This document shows positions 42,114 through 51,565 of a DNA stretch of 64,000 nucleotides, piece after piece. The translations under genes and the position numbers were made by a program. Location of the stretch: the NCBI RefSeq assembly GCF_007830065.1, contig NZ_VLKK01000012.1, positions 1-64,000 on the forward strand, read 5' to 3'. Under the pieces are notes generated by a model. The model made no database searches, was not told the DNA's origin, and saw only the letters and a list, made by a program, of their open reading frames with translations. The number at the start of each line of letters is the position of its first letter. Positions within the stretch are counted from its first letter, which is position 1. This stretch comes from Sphingobium wenxiniae (lineage in GTDB: Bacteria; Pseudomonadota; Alphaproteobacteria; Sphingomonadales; Sphingomonadaceae).

Positions 42114-44714
42114 TCACTCCAGACTCTTTCCCGCCTGCTCGGTCACGTCGCGGGAAAGGCCGGGTTCGGTCAGGATGCGCTCAAGCTCGGCGCGCATCAT
42201 GGCCGCGCGTCCTTCGTCGAACCGCCGCCAGCGGCCCAGCGGCGGCACGAGCCGCGCGGCGGTCTGCGGATTGATCTTGTCGAGCGCGATGATGCAGTCC
42301 GCCACCAGCCGATAGCCCTTGCCCGATTTGTCGTGGAAGGCCCATTGATTGCCCGCGAACGCCCCGAACAGCGACCGCACCCGGTTGGGGTTGGTAAGCG
42401 TGAAGTCCTTGTGCTCCCGCAGTTCGGCGACCAGTTGCACCGTATCGGGATGGAAGGCGAAAGCCTGCGTCTGGAACCATTTGTCCAGCGTCAGCGCGTC
42501 GTCGCGATAGCGGTTGTAGAAGATGTCGAGCGCCGCTTCCCGCGCATCGCTGGCGCCGTTCGCCAGCGTCGCGAGCGCCGCCTGCCGTTCCGTCATATTG
42601 TCGGCTTCGTGGAACTGGCCGAAAGCGATTTCCGGGCCGTCCTGCGCGCCCGACGCCACCAGATAATGCAGCGCGATGTTTCGCAGCTTGCGGGCGCCCT
42701 TGGCCGCGGGCGAAAGCGAGAAGGCGTTGGCCTTCGTCCTGGCATGGATGTCGCGCCACAGCGGCTCCAGCGCTTCGCCGATGCGCCGTTGCAGCGCTTC
42801 CCGCGCGGCGTGGATCGCGTCGGGATCGACGACCGCCATCTGGTCGCCCAGATAGGCTTCGCTCGGCAGGCGGATCGCCTCGGCGACGAAGGCGGGATCG
42901 AGTTGCGGATCGGTCGCGGTATGGCGGATCGCCGCGACGACCGCCGCTTCGTCGACGGGCTGGCCGCCGATGCTGCCGACCAGCACATTGACCATCAACT
43001 GCTGCATCGCTTCATAGCGGGCGAAGGGATCGTCATCGCGCGCCGACAGGAAGGCGAGGTCCGCCTGGCTGCGGTTGCTTTCCACGATCACGGGGGCTGA
43101 AAAGCCGCGATTGATCGACAGGACCGGCGGCTGGGCGAAGCCGGTGAAGGTAAAAGCCTGTTTCGCTTCCGTCAGCATCAGCAACTGGTCGCCCCGATGC
43201 TGCCCGCTTTGGGGATCGAACAGCGCCACGCGCAGGGGGATGGCCATGGGCTTCTTGTCCGGCTGGCCGGGCGTCGGCGGGACGGTCTGCTCCAGCACCA
43301 GTTCGGCGGTTCCCGCGTCGGCATCGTGGTTCAGCAGGGCGCGGACACGCGGCGTGCCGGCCTGTTCATACCAGAGGCGGAACTGGGCCAGATCGACGCC
43401 GCCCCCATCCTCCATGGCGCGGACGAAATCCTCGCAGGTGGCCGCTTCCCCGTCGTGGCGCTCGAAATAGAGGTCGGTGCTGGCGCGGAAGCGTTCCGGC
43501 CCCAGCATCAGCGCTATCATCCGGATCAGCTCCGCGCCCTTGTTATAGATGGTCGCGGTGTAGAAGTTGCTGATTTCCATATAGGATTCCGGCCGCACCG
43601 GATGCGCGAGCGGCCCTGAATCCTCCTGGAACTGGGCAGCGCGCAGGATACGCACATCTTCGATCCGCTTGACCGCACGGCTTCCCATGTCGGCGGAAAA
43701 GCTCTGGTCGCGGAACACGGTGAAGCCTTCCTTCAACGAAAGCTGGAACCAGTCGCGGCAGGTGATGCGGTTGCCCGACCAGTTGTGGAAATATTCATGG
43801 GCGACCACCCCTTCCACGCCGTCATAGTCGAGGTCCGTCGCTGTTTCCGGATCGGCCAGAATGTAGCGTGAATTGAAGATGTTAAGCCCCTTGTTCTCCA
43901 TCGCGCCGAAATTGAAGTCGGCCACGGCGACGATGTTGAACACATCCAGATCATATTCCCGGCCATAGACGCGCTCGTCCCAGGCCATGCTGTCCTTGAG
44001 GGCCTTCATGGCGTGGGCGGTGCGGGGCAGGTCCGCTTTCTTGACCCATATGCCCAGCGCGACCTCCTGTCCGCTCATCGTCACGAAGCGGTCGGCATTG
44101 CACGCAAGATCGCCCGCCACCAGCGCAAAGAGATAGCAGGGCTTGGGGAAAGGATCGTTCCAGCGCGCCCAGTGGCGGCCGCCGGGCAAATCGCCTTGCC
44201 CGACCGGATCGCCATTGGCGAGCAGCACGGGGTAGCGCGCCTTGTCCGCCTCCATCCTCACGGTGTAGCGCGACAGCACGTCGGGGCGGTCCGGGAAAAA
44301 GGTGATGCGTCGGAATCCTTCCGCCTCGCATTGGGTGCAAAGCAGGCCGCTGCTGGCGTAAAGTCCCATCAGCTTGCTGTTGCCCTCCGGCGCGAGTTCG
44401 ACCCGCGTCTCCACGACATGCGCTTGCCCCGGAAGGGCGATGACCAGCGCGCCACCGTCCAGCGCCCATTCGTCCGGTCCCAGGGCGCGCCCGTCCACCT
44501 TGACTTCCAGCGGCAGGAGGCCGTCGCCGTCCAGCCGCAACGGCCGATCCTGCCCGCCATTCCGGACGACCGACAGCGTCGCATGAACGCGCGTCGCGGC
44601 GGCGTCCAGATCGAAATCCAGTGTGATCTCCGGCACCAGCCAATCGGGTGGACGGTAATCCGAACGGCGGATGATGAGGGGCGCGGCGGCGGTCGTGGAT
44701 TGGATGTCAGCCAT
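42114..44714 (-). CDS. pepN: aminopeptidase N (M1 family)
   Basis: 866 aa zinc metallopeptidase that removes N-terminal residues from peptides. GAMENKGLNIF (substrate N-terminus recognition) and HEYFHNWSGNR (HExxH, with the distal Glu in LKEGFTVFRDQ) are intact. The C-terminal helical domain is complete. It is cytoplasmic, with no signal peptide. It converges on the MCE operon, with 46 bp between the stops. Its start ATG 44714-44712 faces parB across a 199-bp gap in which I see only a short hairpin. Confidence 0.95.
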   Translation of the reverse strand: MADIQSTTAAAPLIIRRSDYRPPDWLVPEITLDFDLDAAATRVHATLSVVRNGGQDRPLRLDGDGLLPLEVKVDGRALGPDEWALDGGALVIALPGQAHVVETRVELAPEGNSKLMGLYASSGLLCTQCEAEGFRRITFFPDRPDVLSRYTVRMEADKARYPVLLANGDPVGQGDLPGGRHWARWNDPFPKPCYLFALVAGDLACNADRFVTMSGQEVALGIWVKKADLPRTAHAMKALKDSMAWDERVYGREYDLDVFNIVAVADFNFGAMENKGLNIFNSRYILADPETATDLDYDGVEGVVAHEYFHNWSGNRITCRDWFQLSLKEGFTVFRDQSFSADMGSRAVKRIEDVRILRAAQFQEDSGPLAHPVRPESYMEISNFYTATIYNKGAELIRMIALMLGPERFRASTDLYFERHDGEAATCEDFVRAMEDGGGVDLAQFRLWYEQAGTPRVRALLNHDADAGTAELVLEQTVPPTPGQPDKKPMAIPLRVALFDPQSGQHRGDQLLMLTEAKQAFTFTGFAQPPVLSINRGFSAPVIVESNRSQADLAFLSARDDDPFARYEAMQQLMVNVLVGSIGGQPVDEAAVVAAIRHTATDPQLDPAFVAEAIRLPSEAYLGDQMAVVDPDAIHAAREALQRRIGEALEPLWRDIHARTKANAFSLSPAAKGARKLRNIALHYLVASGAQDGPEIAFGQFHEADNMTERQAALATLANGASDAREAALDIFYNRYRDDALTLDKWFQTQAFAFHPDTVQLVAELREHKDFTLTNPNRVRSLFGAFAGNQWAFHDKSGKGYRLVADCIIALDKINPQTAARLVPPLGRWRRFDEGRAAMMRAELERILTEPGLSRDVTEQAGKSLE

Positions 44715-44913
44715 GGGGGCAAGCTAGGTGCTGGACAGGCAAAAGACTAGGGCGGATCTACCTTCCGGACGCCAGATTCACGCGAAGAGGCGGGAATAAG
44801 GGGTCCGAAGGCTCACTTTACGTCTGCCCAGGCCCATTGCGCGTGATGCGAACGCGCATTGCCCGCTCCCCGGAACACTCCGCGTCTCCGTGTGAAAATA
44901 AGCTGGACGCGAT

Positions 44914-45846
44914 TCAGATACGCTCCCCCGACAGGCGCTGGCACAGCATGTCGAGTTGGTCGAGAGTGGAATAGCGCAGGGAAAGGGTGCCGCCTGCGCC
45001 CGGACTGCCGCCATGGCTGATATCGACCTTCAGGCCCAATATGTCCGCCAGATGCTGTTCGAGCGCGGCGATGTCCGCATCCTTGCCGTCGGGCGGCGCT
45101 GCGGCGCGCTGGCGCGCCGAGGCATCGCCGCCGCCGGTGCGGGCGCGGCGGACGAGGTGTTCCGTGTCCCGAACGGACAGGCCCTTCTGTTCGATCTGCT
45201 GCGCCAATGTCTCGCAATCGGGAACGCCGATCAGGGCGCGGGCATGGCCCATGGACAGCCGGCTTTCCATCACCGCCTGTTGGACCGGCTGCGGCAGTTC
45301 CAACAGGCGCATCAGGTTGGCGACATGGCTGCGCGATTTGCCGACGATCCGGCCCAGCGCTTCCTGGCTATGGTGAAATTCGGCGATCAGCTTGCGATAG
45401 GCTTCCGCTTCCTCGATGGGATTGAGGTCTTCGCGCTGGATATTTTCGACCAGCGCGATTTCCAGCGTCTCCTGCTCGTCGAAGTCGCGGACGATGGCCG
45501 GGATGCGGTGGAGTTGCGCGCGCTGGGCCGCGCGCCAACGGCGCTCCCCCGCCACGATCTGAAATCCGCCGCCATGCGCGCGCACGATGATCGGCTGGAT
45601 CACGCCGCGCTTTTCGATGGAATCGGCCAGTTCCTGCAACGCCGCCTGATCGAAATGACGGCGCGGCTGTTCGGGATGCGGCTGGATCAGGGCGACTTCG
45701 ATGCTCTGCACCGCCTTGCCGGAAGCCGAAGGCGTCGATGGCGCGACCGGTTCCTCCCGCTGCACGTCCCCCAGAAGCGCCGAAAGGCCGCGGCCCAGCC
45801 CGTGCGGGCGCCTGGCTGCTTTCGGTTTGTCATTTTCTCCGCTCAA
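44914..45846 (-). CDS. parB: chromosome partitioning protein ParB
   Basis: 310 aa. N-terminal GLGRGLSALLGD (the ParA-stimulating arm), then IQPHPEQPRRHFD, the CTP-binding GERRWRAAQ box, the NIQREDLNPIEEAEAY segment, a helix-turn-helix (LGRIVGKSRSHVANLMRLLELP) that reads parS, and a C-terminal dimerisation domain. It loads at parS and slides along DNA. The start is TTG 45846-45844 with AGGAG eight bases upstream; TTG overlaps the parA stop (TTGA). Confidence 0.96.
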   Translation of the reverse strand: MSGENDKPKAARRPHGLGRGLSALLGDVQREEPVAPSTPSASGKAVQSIEVALIQPHPEQPRRHFDQAALQELADSIEKRGVIQPIIVRAHGGGFQIVAGERRWRAAQRAQLHRIPAIVRDFDEQETLEIALVENIQREDLNPIEEAEAYRKLIAEFHHSQEALGRIVGKSRSHVANLMRLLELPQPVQQAVMESRLSMGHARALIGVPDCETLAQQIEQKGLSVRDTEHLVRRARTGGGDASARQRAAAPPDGKDADIAALEQHLADILGLKVDISHGGSPGAGGTLSLRYSTLDQLDMLCQRLSGERI

Positions 45847-46625
45847 GCCGCTTTCTCCTGTTGGGGGAGCCGCGCTATCAGCTCGCGCGCCAGCCGCATA
45901 TAGGCTTCCGAGCCGGAACAGCGGACATCATAGATCAGCGCCGGCACGCCATGGCTGGGGGCTTCGGACAGCCGCACGTTGCGCGGGATCACCGTATGGA
46001 AAACCAGATCGCCCAGACAGGCCCGCACATCGTCGGCCACCTGATCCGTCAGACGATTGCGGCGGTCGTACATGGTCAGGGCCACGCCCATGATCGACAG
46101 GGCCGGATTGAAGCGTCCCCTGATCCGGTCAACCGTCTGGAGAAGCTGGGAAAGCCCCTCCAGCGCGAAGAACTCGCATTGCAGGGGAACGAGCAGCGAC
46201 TGCGCCGCCACCATCGCATTGATGGTCAGCAGGCCGAGCGAAGGCGGGCAATCGATCAGGCAGATATCCCAACGCCCCCCCGGTGCTTCCGCGAGCACAT
46301 GGGCGAGCCGATGGGTCCGCTCCTCATAGTCGATCAGTTCGATTTCGGCGCCGGACAAATCCTGGGTCGCGGCCACCAGATCGAGTTTCGGCACCCGCGT
46401 GGCGATGACCGCGTCATCGAGCGCGCAATTGCCGACCAGCAGGTCGTAGCTGGACTGGGCACGGTCCGCCTGGTTGACGCCCAGCCCCGTCGAGGCATTG
46501 CCCTGCGGGTCCAGATCGACCAGCAGGACGCGCAAGCCGGTGGCGGCAAGCCCCGTGGCAAGGTTGATGGCGGTGGTCGTCTTACCCACACCGCCCTTCT
46601 GGTTGGCGATGGCGATACAAATCAT
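45843..46625 (-). CDS. parA: chromosome partitioning ATPase ParA
   Basis: 260 aa ParA/Soj ATPase. Deviant Walker A NQKGGVGKTTTAINLAT, Walker A' LLVDLDPQGNASTGLG and Walker B CLIDCPPSLGLLT. It binds non-specific DNA and pulls ParB-parS complexes. I chose ATG 46625-46623 ([12 protein letters not shown]); the frame is open to 46724 but the extra part overlaps rsmG. It overlaps rsmG by four bases and parB by three. Confidence 0.97.
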   Translation of the reverse strand: MICIAIANQKGGVGKTTTAINLATGLAATGLRVLLVDLDPQGNASTGLGVNQADRAQSSYDLLVGNCALDDAVIATRVPKLDLVAATQDLSGAEIELIDYEERTHRLAHVLAEAPGGRWDICLIDCPPSLGLLTINAMVAAQSLLVPLQCEFFALEGLSQLLQTVDRIRGRFNPALSIMGVALTMYDRRNRLTDQVADDVRACLGDLVFHTVIPRNVRLSEAPSHGVPALIYDVRCSGSEAYMRLARELIARLPQQEKAA

Positions 46626-47263
46626 CCTCGGCCCTTCCTCCTGACGGATGTGACGGAGCGCGCGACGATGATGGCGCTGTCCGCATCCGTCACGCTCTGT
46701 TCCACGTGAAACGCACCTTGCCACGCCGAACGCGCCGCCTCCAGTTCATTTTGCGCATTTCGTCCCTTTGGCAGCACCCACAGCGTCTTTTCGTCCGCCA
46801 GATGAACGGCGGATTCGAACAGGCGCGGCAGGGGCGCATAGGCGCGTGCGCTGATGATCGCCGCGGCGGTCGCGGGAACGGCTTCCACCCGTCCGCCGAA
46901 AACCGCCGCATGGGCCAGATCGAGTTCTTCCAGCAGGCCGCTCAGGAAATCGATCCGTTTCCTGCGCGATTCCACCATCAGCACGGGGCGGTCCATCAGC
47001 AACGCCATCACGATACCGGGCAGGCCGGCCCCCGATCCCAAGTCGATCCAGCGGCCATCCGCCGCCTCCGCCGTCAAAGGCAGCAATTGCGCCGAATCGA
47101 CGATGTGGCGCGCCCATATATGCGGCCGGGTCGATTCCGCGATCAGGTTCTGGACGCGCATCTCCGCCAGCAGGATGGCGACATAGCGGTCCAGTTTCTC
47201 CCATGTTTCACGTGAAACATCGAAATGGTTTGCGATCCAGGCGCGCGCGTCGTCCTCCGTCAC
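46622..47263 (-). CDS. rsmG: 16S rRNA (guanine-527-N7)-methyltransferase
   Basis: 213 aa class I methyltransferase (GidB). The SAM motif is [17 protein letters not shown] and the substrate element [12 protein letters not shown]. The gene contains two parS-type sites: at 47204-47219, coding for DVSRET, and at 46698-46713, coding for FHVEQ. The start is GTG 47263-47261, overlapping the mnmG stop (GTGA). It forms the conserved mnmG-rsmG-parA-parB unit. Confidence 0.95.
   Translation of the reverse strand: MTEDDARAWIANHFDVSRETWEKLDRYVAILLAEMRVQNLIAESTRPHIWARHIVDSAQLLPLTAEAADGRWIDLGSGAGLPGIVMALLMDRPVLMVESRRKRIDFLSGLLEELDLAHAAVFGGRVEAVPATAAAIISARAYAPLPRLFESAVHLADEKTLWVLPKGRNAQNELEAARSAWQGAFHVEQSVTDADSAIIVARSVTSVRRKGRG
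46698..46713. promoter_or_regulatory. parS site (near-consensus) inside rsmG
   Basis: TGTTCCACGTGAAACG matches the parS consensus TGTTNCACGTGAAACA except for the last base. It lies near the 3' end of rsmG, about 0.5 kb from the perfect copy. Confidence 0.75.
47204..47219. promoter_or_regulatory. parS site (perfect) inside rsmG
   Basis: TGTTTCACGTGAAACA is the exact 16-bp parS palindrome bound by ParB in bacteria from Bacillus to Caulobacter. It lies in the 5' part of rsmG and encodes VSRET in that frame. The parB gene is 1.4 kb away. Confidence 0.95.
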
Positions 47264-49110
47264 GCCGCCATCCGCCGGACGTGCACAAGAATGGCCGCGA
47301 GCGCCGCCGGTGTAATCCCCCGGATGCGGCCTGCCGCAGCCAGGCTATCCGGCCGCGCCATTTCAAGCCGCTCGATCATTTCCGTCGACAAGCCGCCAAT
47401 GGATGCGAAATCGAAATCCGTGGGGATGAATATGCGTTCGTTGCGGCGAAGCTCGGCAATCTCCGCCGCTTGGCGCTCCAGATAAGGCGCGTAATGGGCG
47501 TCTTCCCATATTTCGTCCCGCAAGTCCGCGGGAGCCTGGGCGAGCGAGGGCGTCATCGACAAAAGCAAGTCCCGCCCGACCTCCGGGAACCGCGCCCATT
47601 CGAACAGCGACCGCCGCACACCGTCCTGCCGCACCGCTGCCCCAGCCCTCGCCATGTCCGTGGCGGTCAGAGTCCGGGCCAGTTCGGCCTCGATGACAGC
47701 GCGCGCCTCCGTCCGTCTCTTCAGGCGCGCCAGCCTTTCCGGGCCGATAATGCCCTGCGCGATGCCGACGTCTCCCAATCGCGTCTCCGCATTGTCCGCG
47801 CGCAGCCGCAAGCGATGCTCTGCCCGCGCCGTGAGCATCCGATACGGCTCCGTCACGCCCTGAAGGACAAGATCGTCGATCATCACGCCGATATAGCTGC
47901 TCGCGCGGTCGAGGATCATCGGAGCAGTCCCGCCGGCATGGGCGGCGGCATTGACGCCCGCGACCAATCCCTGCGCCGCCGCTTCTTCATAGCCGGTCGT
48001 GCCGTTGATCTGTCCCGCGCAGAACAGGCCGGGAAGGACGCGCATTTCCAGCGAGGCCGTCAGTGCGCGCGGATCGATATGGTCATATTCGACCGCATAT
48101 CCGGGCACCACGATCTCCGCGCGCTCCAGTCCGCGCATGGACCTGATCATGGCCAGTTGCACAGCCGCCGGAAGCGAGGTGCTGATGCCATTGGGGTAGA
48201 CGAGCGGATCGTCCAGTCCTTCCGGCTCCAGGAAAATCTGATGTCCGTCGCGGTCGCCGAACCGCATGATCTTGTCCTCGATGGAGGGGCAATAGCGCGG
48301 CCCCCGTCCCTCGATAGCGCCGCTGAACAGCGGCGAGCGGCCCAGCCCATTGCGGATGATGGCATGGGTTTCGGCATTGGTCCGCGTAATGGCGCAGGCC
48401 AGTTGCGGCAAGGCGCGCCCTTCCGACAGGGCCGACATGGTCCAATCTCCGCTGTCGGATGGCTGCTCCTCCAGCACGGCCCAGTCGATCGTCCGTCCGT
48501 CGATGCGCGGCGGCGTCCCGGTCTTGAGCCGGCCGATGGGCAGGCCGAGCGCGCGGAGCTGAACGCCCAGCGTCGTGGCCGCGCGTTCTCCGGTGCGCCC
48601 GCCGGTCAGGATCTCCTCACCCCGGAAAAGTTTCCCGCCCAGAAAAGTGCCCGTCGCCAGCACCACGGCTTTCGCTTCCATCCGGCGGCCGTCCGCCAAC
48701 GCCAGACCCGCCGCTTGTCCCTGGGAAAGGATCAGTTCGCTGGCCTCCCCTTCGACGATCTCCAGTCCGGGCTGTGCCAGAAGCCGTTGATGGATGGCGG
48801 CACGGTATCGCTTGCGATCCGCCTGAACCCTTGGCCCTTGCACGGCCGCGCCCTTGCTGCTGTTGAGCATACGATAGTGGATGGCTGCTGCGTCCGCCGC
48901 GCGGGCGATCAGGCCATCCAGCGCATCCACTTCGCGCACGAGATGGCCCTTGCCCAGCCCGCCAATCGCGGGATTGCAGGACATGGCGCCCACCGTGGCC
49001 TTCTCGAACGTCAGCAGGGCGACCGATGCGCCCTTGCGCGCGGCCGCTGCCGCCGCTTCGCAACCGGCATGGCCGCCGCCGACGACGATGACATCATAAC
49101 ATGTTCGCAT
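47260..49110 (-). CDS. mnmG: tRNA uridine-5-carboxymethylaminomethyl(34) synthesis protein MnmG
   Basis: FAD protein that with MnmE modifies U34 of certain tRNAs. 616 aa. FAD-binding N-terminus [20 protein letters not shown], then [23 protein letters not shown] and a second GxGxxG region further on; the C-terminal helical domain ends with [16 protein letters not shown]. The start ATG 49110-49108 is 61 bp from the mnmE stop; a parS-like palindrome lies between. It overlaps rsmG. Confidence 0.97.
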   Translation of the reverse strand: MRTCYDVIVVGGGHAGCEAAAAAARKGASVALLTFEKATVGAMSCNPAIGGLGKGHLVREVDALDGLIARAADAAAIHYRMLNSSKGAAVQGPRVQADRKRYRAAIHQRLLAQPGLEIVEGEASELILSQGQAAGLALADGRRMEAKAVVLATGTFLGGKLFRGEEILTGGRTGERAATTLGVQLRALGLPIGRLKTGTPPRIDGRTIDWAVLEEQPSDSGDWTMSALSEGRALPQLACAITRTNAETHAIIRNGLGRSPLFSGAIEGRGPRYCPSIEDKIMRFGDRDGHQIFLEPEGLDDPLVYPNGISTSLPAAVQLAMIRSMRGLERAEIVVPGYAVEYDHIDPRALTASLEMRVLPGLFCAGQINGTTGYEEAAAQGLVAGVNAAAHAGGTAPMILDRASSYIGVMIDDLVLQGVTEPYRMLTARAEHRLRLRADNAETRLGDVGIAQGIIGPERLARLKRRTEARAVIEAELARTLTATDMARAGAAVRQDGVRRSLFEWARFPEVGRDLLLSMTPSLAQAPADLRDEIWEDAHYAPYLERQAAEIAELRRNERIFIPTDFDFASIGGLSTEMIERLEMARPDSLAAAGRIRGITPAALAAILVHVRRMAA

Positions 49111-49150
49111 GGGAGCGCCCTTACCAGATTTTGACGCCGCCGGTCAAAAA

Positions 49151-49166
49151 TGTTCCACGTGGAACA
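49151..49166. promoter_or_regulatory. parS-like palindrome between mnmE and mnmG
   Basis: TGTTCCACGTGGAACA is a perfect 16-bp palindrome that keeps the central CACGTG and differs from the parS consensus only by G for A at position 12. It is intergenic, just upstream of mnmG. Confidence 0.75.
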
Positions 49167-49171
49167 GGCCG

Positions 49172-50455
49172 CTATTTGCCGATGCAAAAGCCGGAAAAAA
49201 GGCGGTCGAGCATATCTTCCGTTCCCGCGCGCCCTGTCAGCGCGTCGATAGCGTGTCGCGCCTGCCGCAATTCCTCGGCCAGGATCAGCAGATCGCCGGT
49301 CTGTGCCGCCGTGCCCAGATGCCGGTGGAGATTCGCCGCGCCTTCCCTCTGCCGCGCATGGAGCGCATAGTCCCCTTCGCCGGGGAGCAGCGAGGCCGCC
49401 CGGTCCAGCAGCGCGGTGACCAGCCTTTCCATGCCCTCCCCCGTCCGCGCCGACACCGCAAGGCCGGGATGCCCCGCATGATCGACATGATCGCATTGCG
49501 CCGCGATCAGCATCGCGTCTTCTCGCGGCGCGTCTTCGGGCTGTCCCAGCCACAGCAGGACATCCGCCCCCGCAACCGCCGCCCGCGCCCGGTCCATGCC
49601 GATCTCTTCGATAGAATCGGAAGTTTCGTCGCGCAGGCCCGCCGTATCGGTGAAGAGAAAGGCGACTCCACCGATCGCGGCCGGAACTTCGATGCGGTCG
49701 CGCGTCGTCCCGGCGATCGGGGAAACGATGGCGGCCTCCCGCCCTACCAGCGCATTCAGCAGCGTCGATTTCCCCGCATTGGGCGGACCGGCCAGAACGA
49801 CGCGGATGCCGTCGCGCAGCCGCTCGGCCGATGGCGCGGACAGAACGGCCGCGACGTCCTCCGCCAGCGCGCCGATGCCCGCGCCGATCCGATGTTCGAT
49901 CTCCGCGTCGGGCACGTCATCCTCGTCGGAAAAGTCGAGTGCGGCCTCGGCCATGGCGGACAGGTCCAGCAGGCGATGGCGCCAGCCGTCGATCCGGCGC
50001 GAAAAATGGCCTTCCGCCATCATCAGCGCCGCGCGGCGCTGCTGCTGCGTTTCCGCCGCCAGCAGGTCCGACAATCCTTCGACCGCGTTCAGGTCCATGC
50101 GGCCGTTTTCAAAGGCGCGCCGGGTGAACTCTCCCGGCTCCGCCCGGCGCAGGCCCGGCAGCGCGGCCAGCGCCGTTTCCACCCCCGCAATCACCGCCCG
50201 GCCGCCATGGCAATGCAGTTCCGCCATGTCTTCCCCGCTGGCGGTGGCGGGGCCGGGAAGCCAGAGCGCCAGCGCCCGGTCCAGCGGCGCGCCGTCACGC
50301 GGATCGCGCAGCAGCATGAGGGTGGCGCGGCGCGGCGGCGGCATCCTCCGGGCAAGCGCCTCCAGCGCCGGCCCCGCTTGCGGACCGCTCAGGCGGATGA
50401 CGGCAATCCCGGCCGGCGGCGCGCCGCTCGACAGGGCGAAGATCGTATCGCTCAC
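49172..50455 (-). CDS. mnmE: tRNA modification GTPase MnmE
   Basis: 427 aa, partner of MnmG. The N-terminal formyl-THF-binding domain is followed by a helical domain that flanks the G domain, with P-loop AGPPNAGKSTLLNAL, G2 GTTRDRIEV and G3 DTAGLRD. The C-terminus CIGK carries the catalytic cysteine motif C(I/L/V)GK. The start is GTG 50455-50453, directly abutting the TAG of the upstream DUF6489 gene. Confidence 0.96.
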   Translation of the reverse strand: MSDTIFALSSGAPPAGIAVIRLSGPQAGPALEALARRMPPPRRATLMLLRDPRDGAPLDRALALWLPGPATASGEDMAELHCHGGRAVIAGVETALAALPGLRRAEPGEFTRRAFENGRMDLNAVEGLSDLLAAETQQQRRAALMMAEGHFSRRIDGWRHRLLDLSAMAEAALDFSDEDDVPDAEIEHRIGAGIGALAEDVAAVLSAPSAERLRDGIRVVLAGPPNAGKSTLLNALVGREAAIVSPIAGTTRDRIEVPAAIGGVAFLFTDTAGLRDETSDSIEEIGMDRARAAVAGADVLLWLGQPEDAPREDAMLIAAQCDHVDHAGHPGLAVSARTGEGMERLVTALLDRAASLLPGEGDYALHARQREGAANLHRHLGTAAQTGDLLILAEELRQARHAIDALTGRAGTEDMLDRLFSGFCIGK

Positions 50456-50716
50456 CTAGCCCTTTTTCTTGTCGCCGGTGGAGTTGCCGACACCGGCAAG
50501 GCCGATATTCATCATCTGCTGGAACATCCGCACCCCCGCGTCGCCGAGCGGAGAAAAGCTTTTGAACAGCGTCTCCATCTGCTCGACGCTGCCTATGCCG
50601 TCGAAGCTGTCCAGCACCGTCTTGATATATCTGTCATGAATGGGCGTGACGTCCGGCAGGCCCAGAAAGGAGCGCGCTTCGGCGGGCGTGCAATCCACAT
50701 CGACGGTGACTTTCAT
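50456..50716 (-). CDS. DUF6489 family small protein
   Basis: 86 aa. It begins MKVTVDVDCTPAEARSFLGLPDV, a motif found in small sphingomonad proteins encoded next to mnmE or polyhydroxyalkanoate-related genes (from memory). A helical C-terminal half (RMFQQMMNIG) ends in a Lys-rich tail. No catalytic residues are evident. Its stop is immediately followed by the mnmE GTG, so the two are likely co-translated. It starts at ATG 50716-50714, divergent from the dienelactone hydrolase gene. Confidence 0.7.
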   Translation of the reverse strand: MKVTVDVDCTPAEARSFLGLPDVTPIHDRYIKTVLDSFDGIGSVEQMETLFKSFSPLGDAGVRMFQQMMNIGLAGVGNSTGDKKKG

Positions 50717-50866
50717 GATCGGTCCTTGTCTGTCGCGTCACATTCCTGCCCTTCATGCCGCAAGAATGGGCGCCAGTGCAAATAAATTGGCGCGCAGGGT
50801 GGTTGCACGCGCCGCCGGAAAAGCCATTATGACGGACCGACCCGATCCCCAGCGAAAGGACATCCC

Positions 50867-51565
50867 ATGGCAGACTTCACCCCCGTTCCCACTCTGGAGG
50901 GCGACGCCCGGTTCGATGCTTATGTCGCCCGTCCCGAAGGATCGCCAAAGGCCGCGATCGTCGTCATTCAGGAAATATTCGGCGTCAATGAAGGCATCCG
51001 CCGCAAATGCGACAATTGGGCGCAAGCGGGCTATCTCGCCGTCGCGCCCGATCTGTTCTGGCGGCTGCGCCCCCATATCGAGCTGGACGCCGACGTCCCC
51101 GCCGAAATGGAGGAGGCGCTGGGCCTGTTCGGCAAGTTCGATCAGGACAAGGGCGTCCGCGACCTTGAAGCCGCCATCCGCTTCGCCCGCAAGGAAATCG
51201 GCGGCGGCAAGGTCGGCGTGGTAGGCTATTGCCTTGGCGGCCGCCTGGCGTTCATGTCCGCCTGCCGCACCGATGGCGATGCCTTCGTCGGCTATTATGG
51301 CGTCGGCATCGACAATCTGATCGGTGAGAGCCACGCCATCGGCAAGCCGGTGCTGCTGCACGTTCCGACAGCCGACGGCTTCGTTTCCGCCGAGGTGCAG
51401 CAGAAGATGCACGAAGGATTGAAGGACAACCGCCACGTCGAACTGCATGACTATGAAGGGCTGGACCACGGTTTCGCCGCCGAAATGGGCAAGCGCCGGG
51501 TGGAGGATGCCGCGCAACTGGCAGACCGGCGGACGGCGGACTTCTTCGCGGCCGCCCTCGCCTGA
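50867..51565 (+). CDS. dienelactone hydrolase family protein
   Basis: 232 aa alpha/beta hydrolase. The nucleophile is Cys in VGYCLGGRLAF, with Asp in the PTADGFV segment and His in GLDHGFAA, the Cys-Asp-His triad of dienelactone hydrolases. Typical substrates are lactones of aromatic degradation, but many members are general esterases; no aromatic pathway genes are near. Its stop overlaps the next start by one base (TGATG). Confidence 0.87.
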   Translation: MADFTPVPTLEGDARFDAYVARPEGSPKAAIVVIQEIFGVNEGIRRKCDNWAQAGYLAVAPDLFWRLRPHIELDADVPAEMEEALGLFGKFDQDKGVRDLEAAIRFARKEIGGGKVGVVGYCLGGRLAFMSACRTDGDAFVGYYGVGIDNLIGESHAIGKPVLLHVPTADGFVSAEVQQKMHEGLKDNRHVELHDYEGLDHGFAAEMGKRRVEDAAQLADRRTADFFAAALA

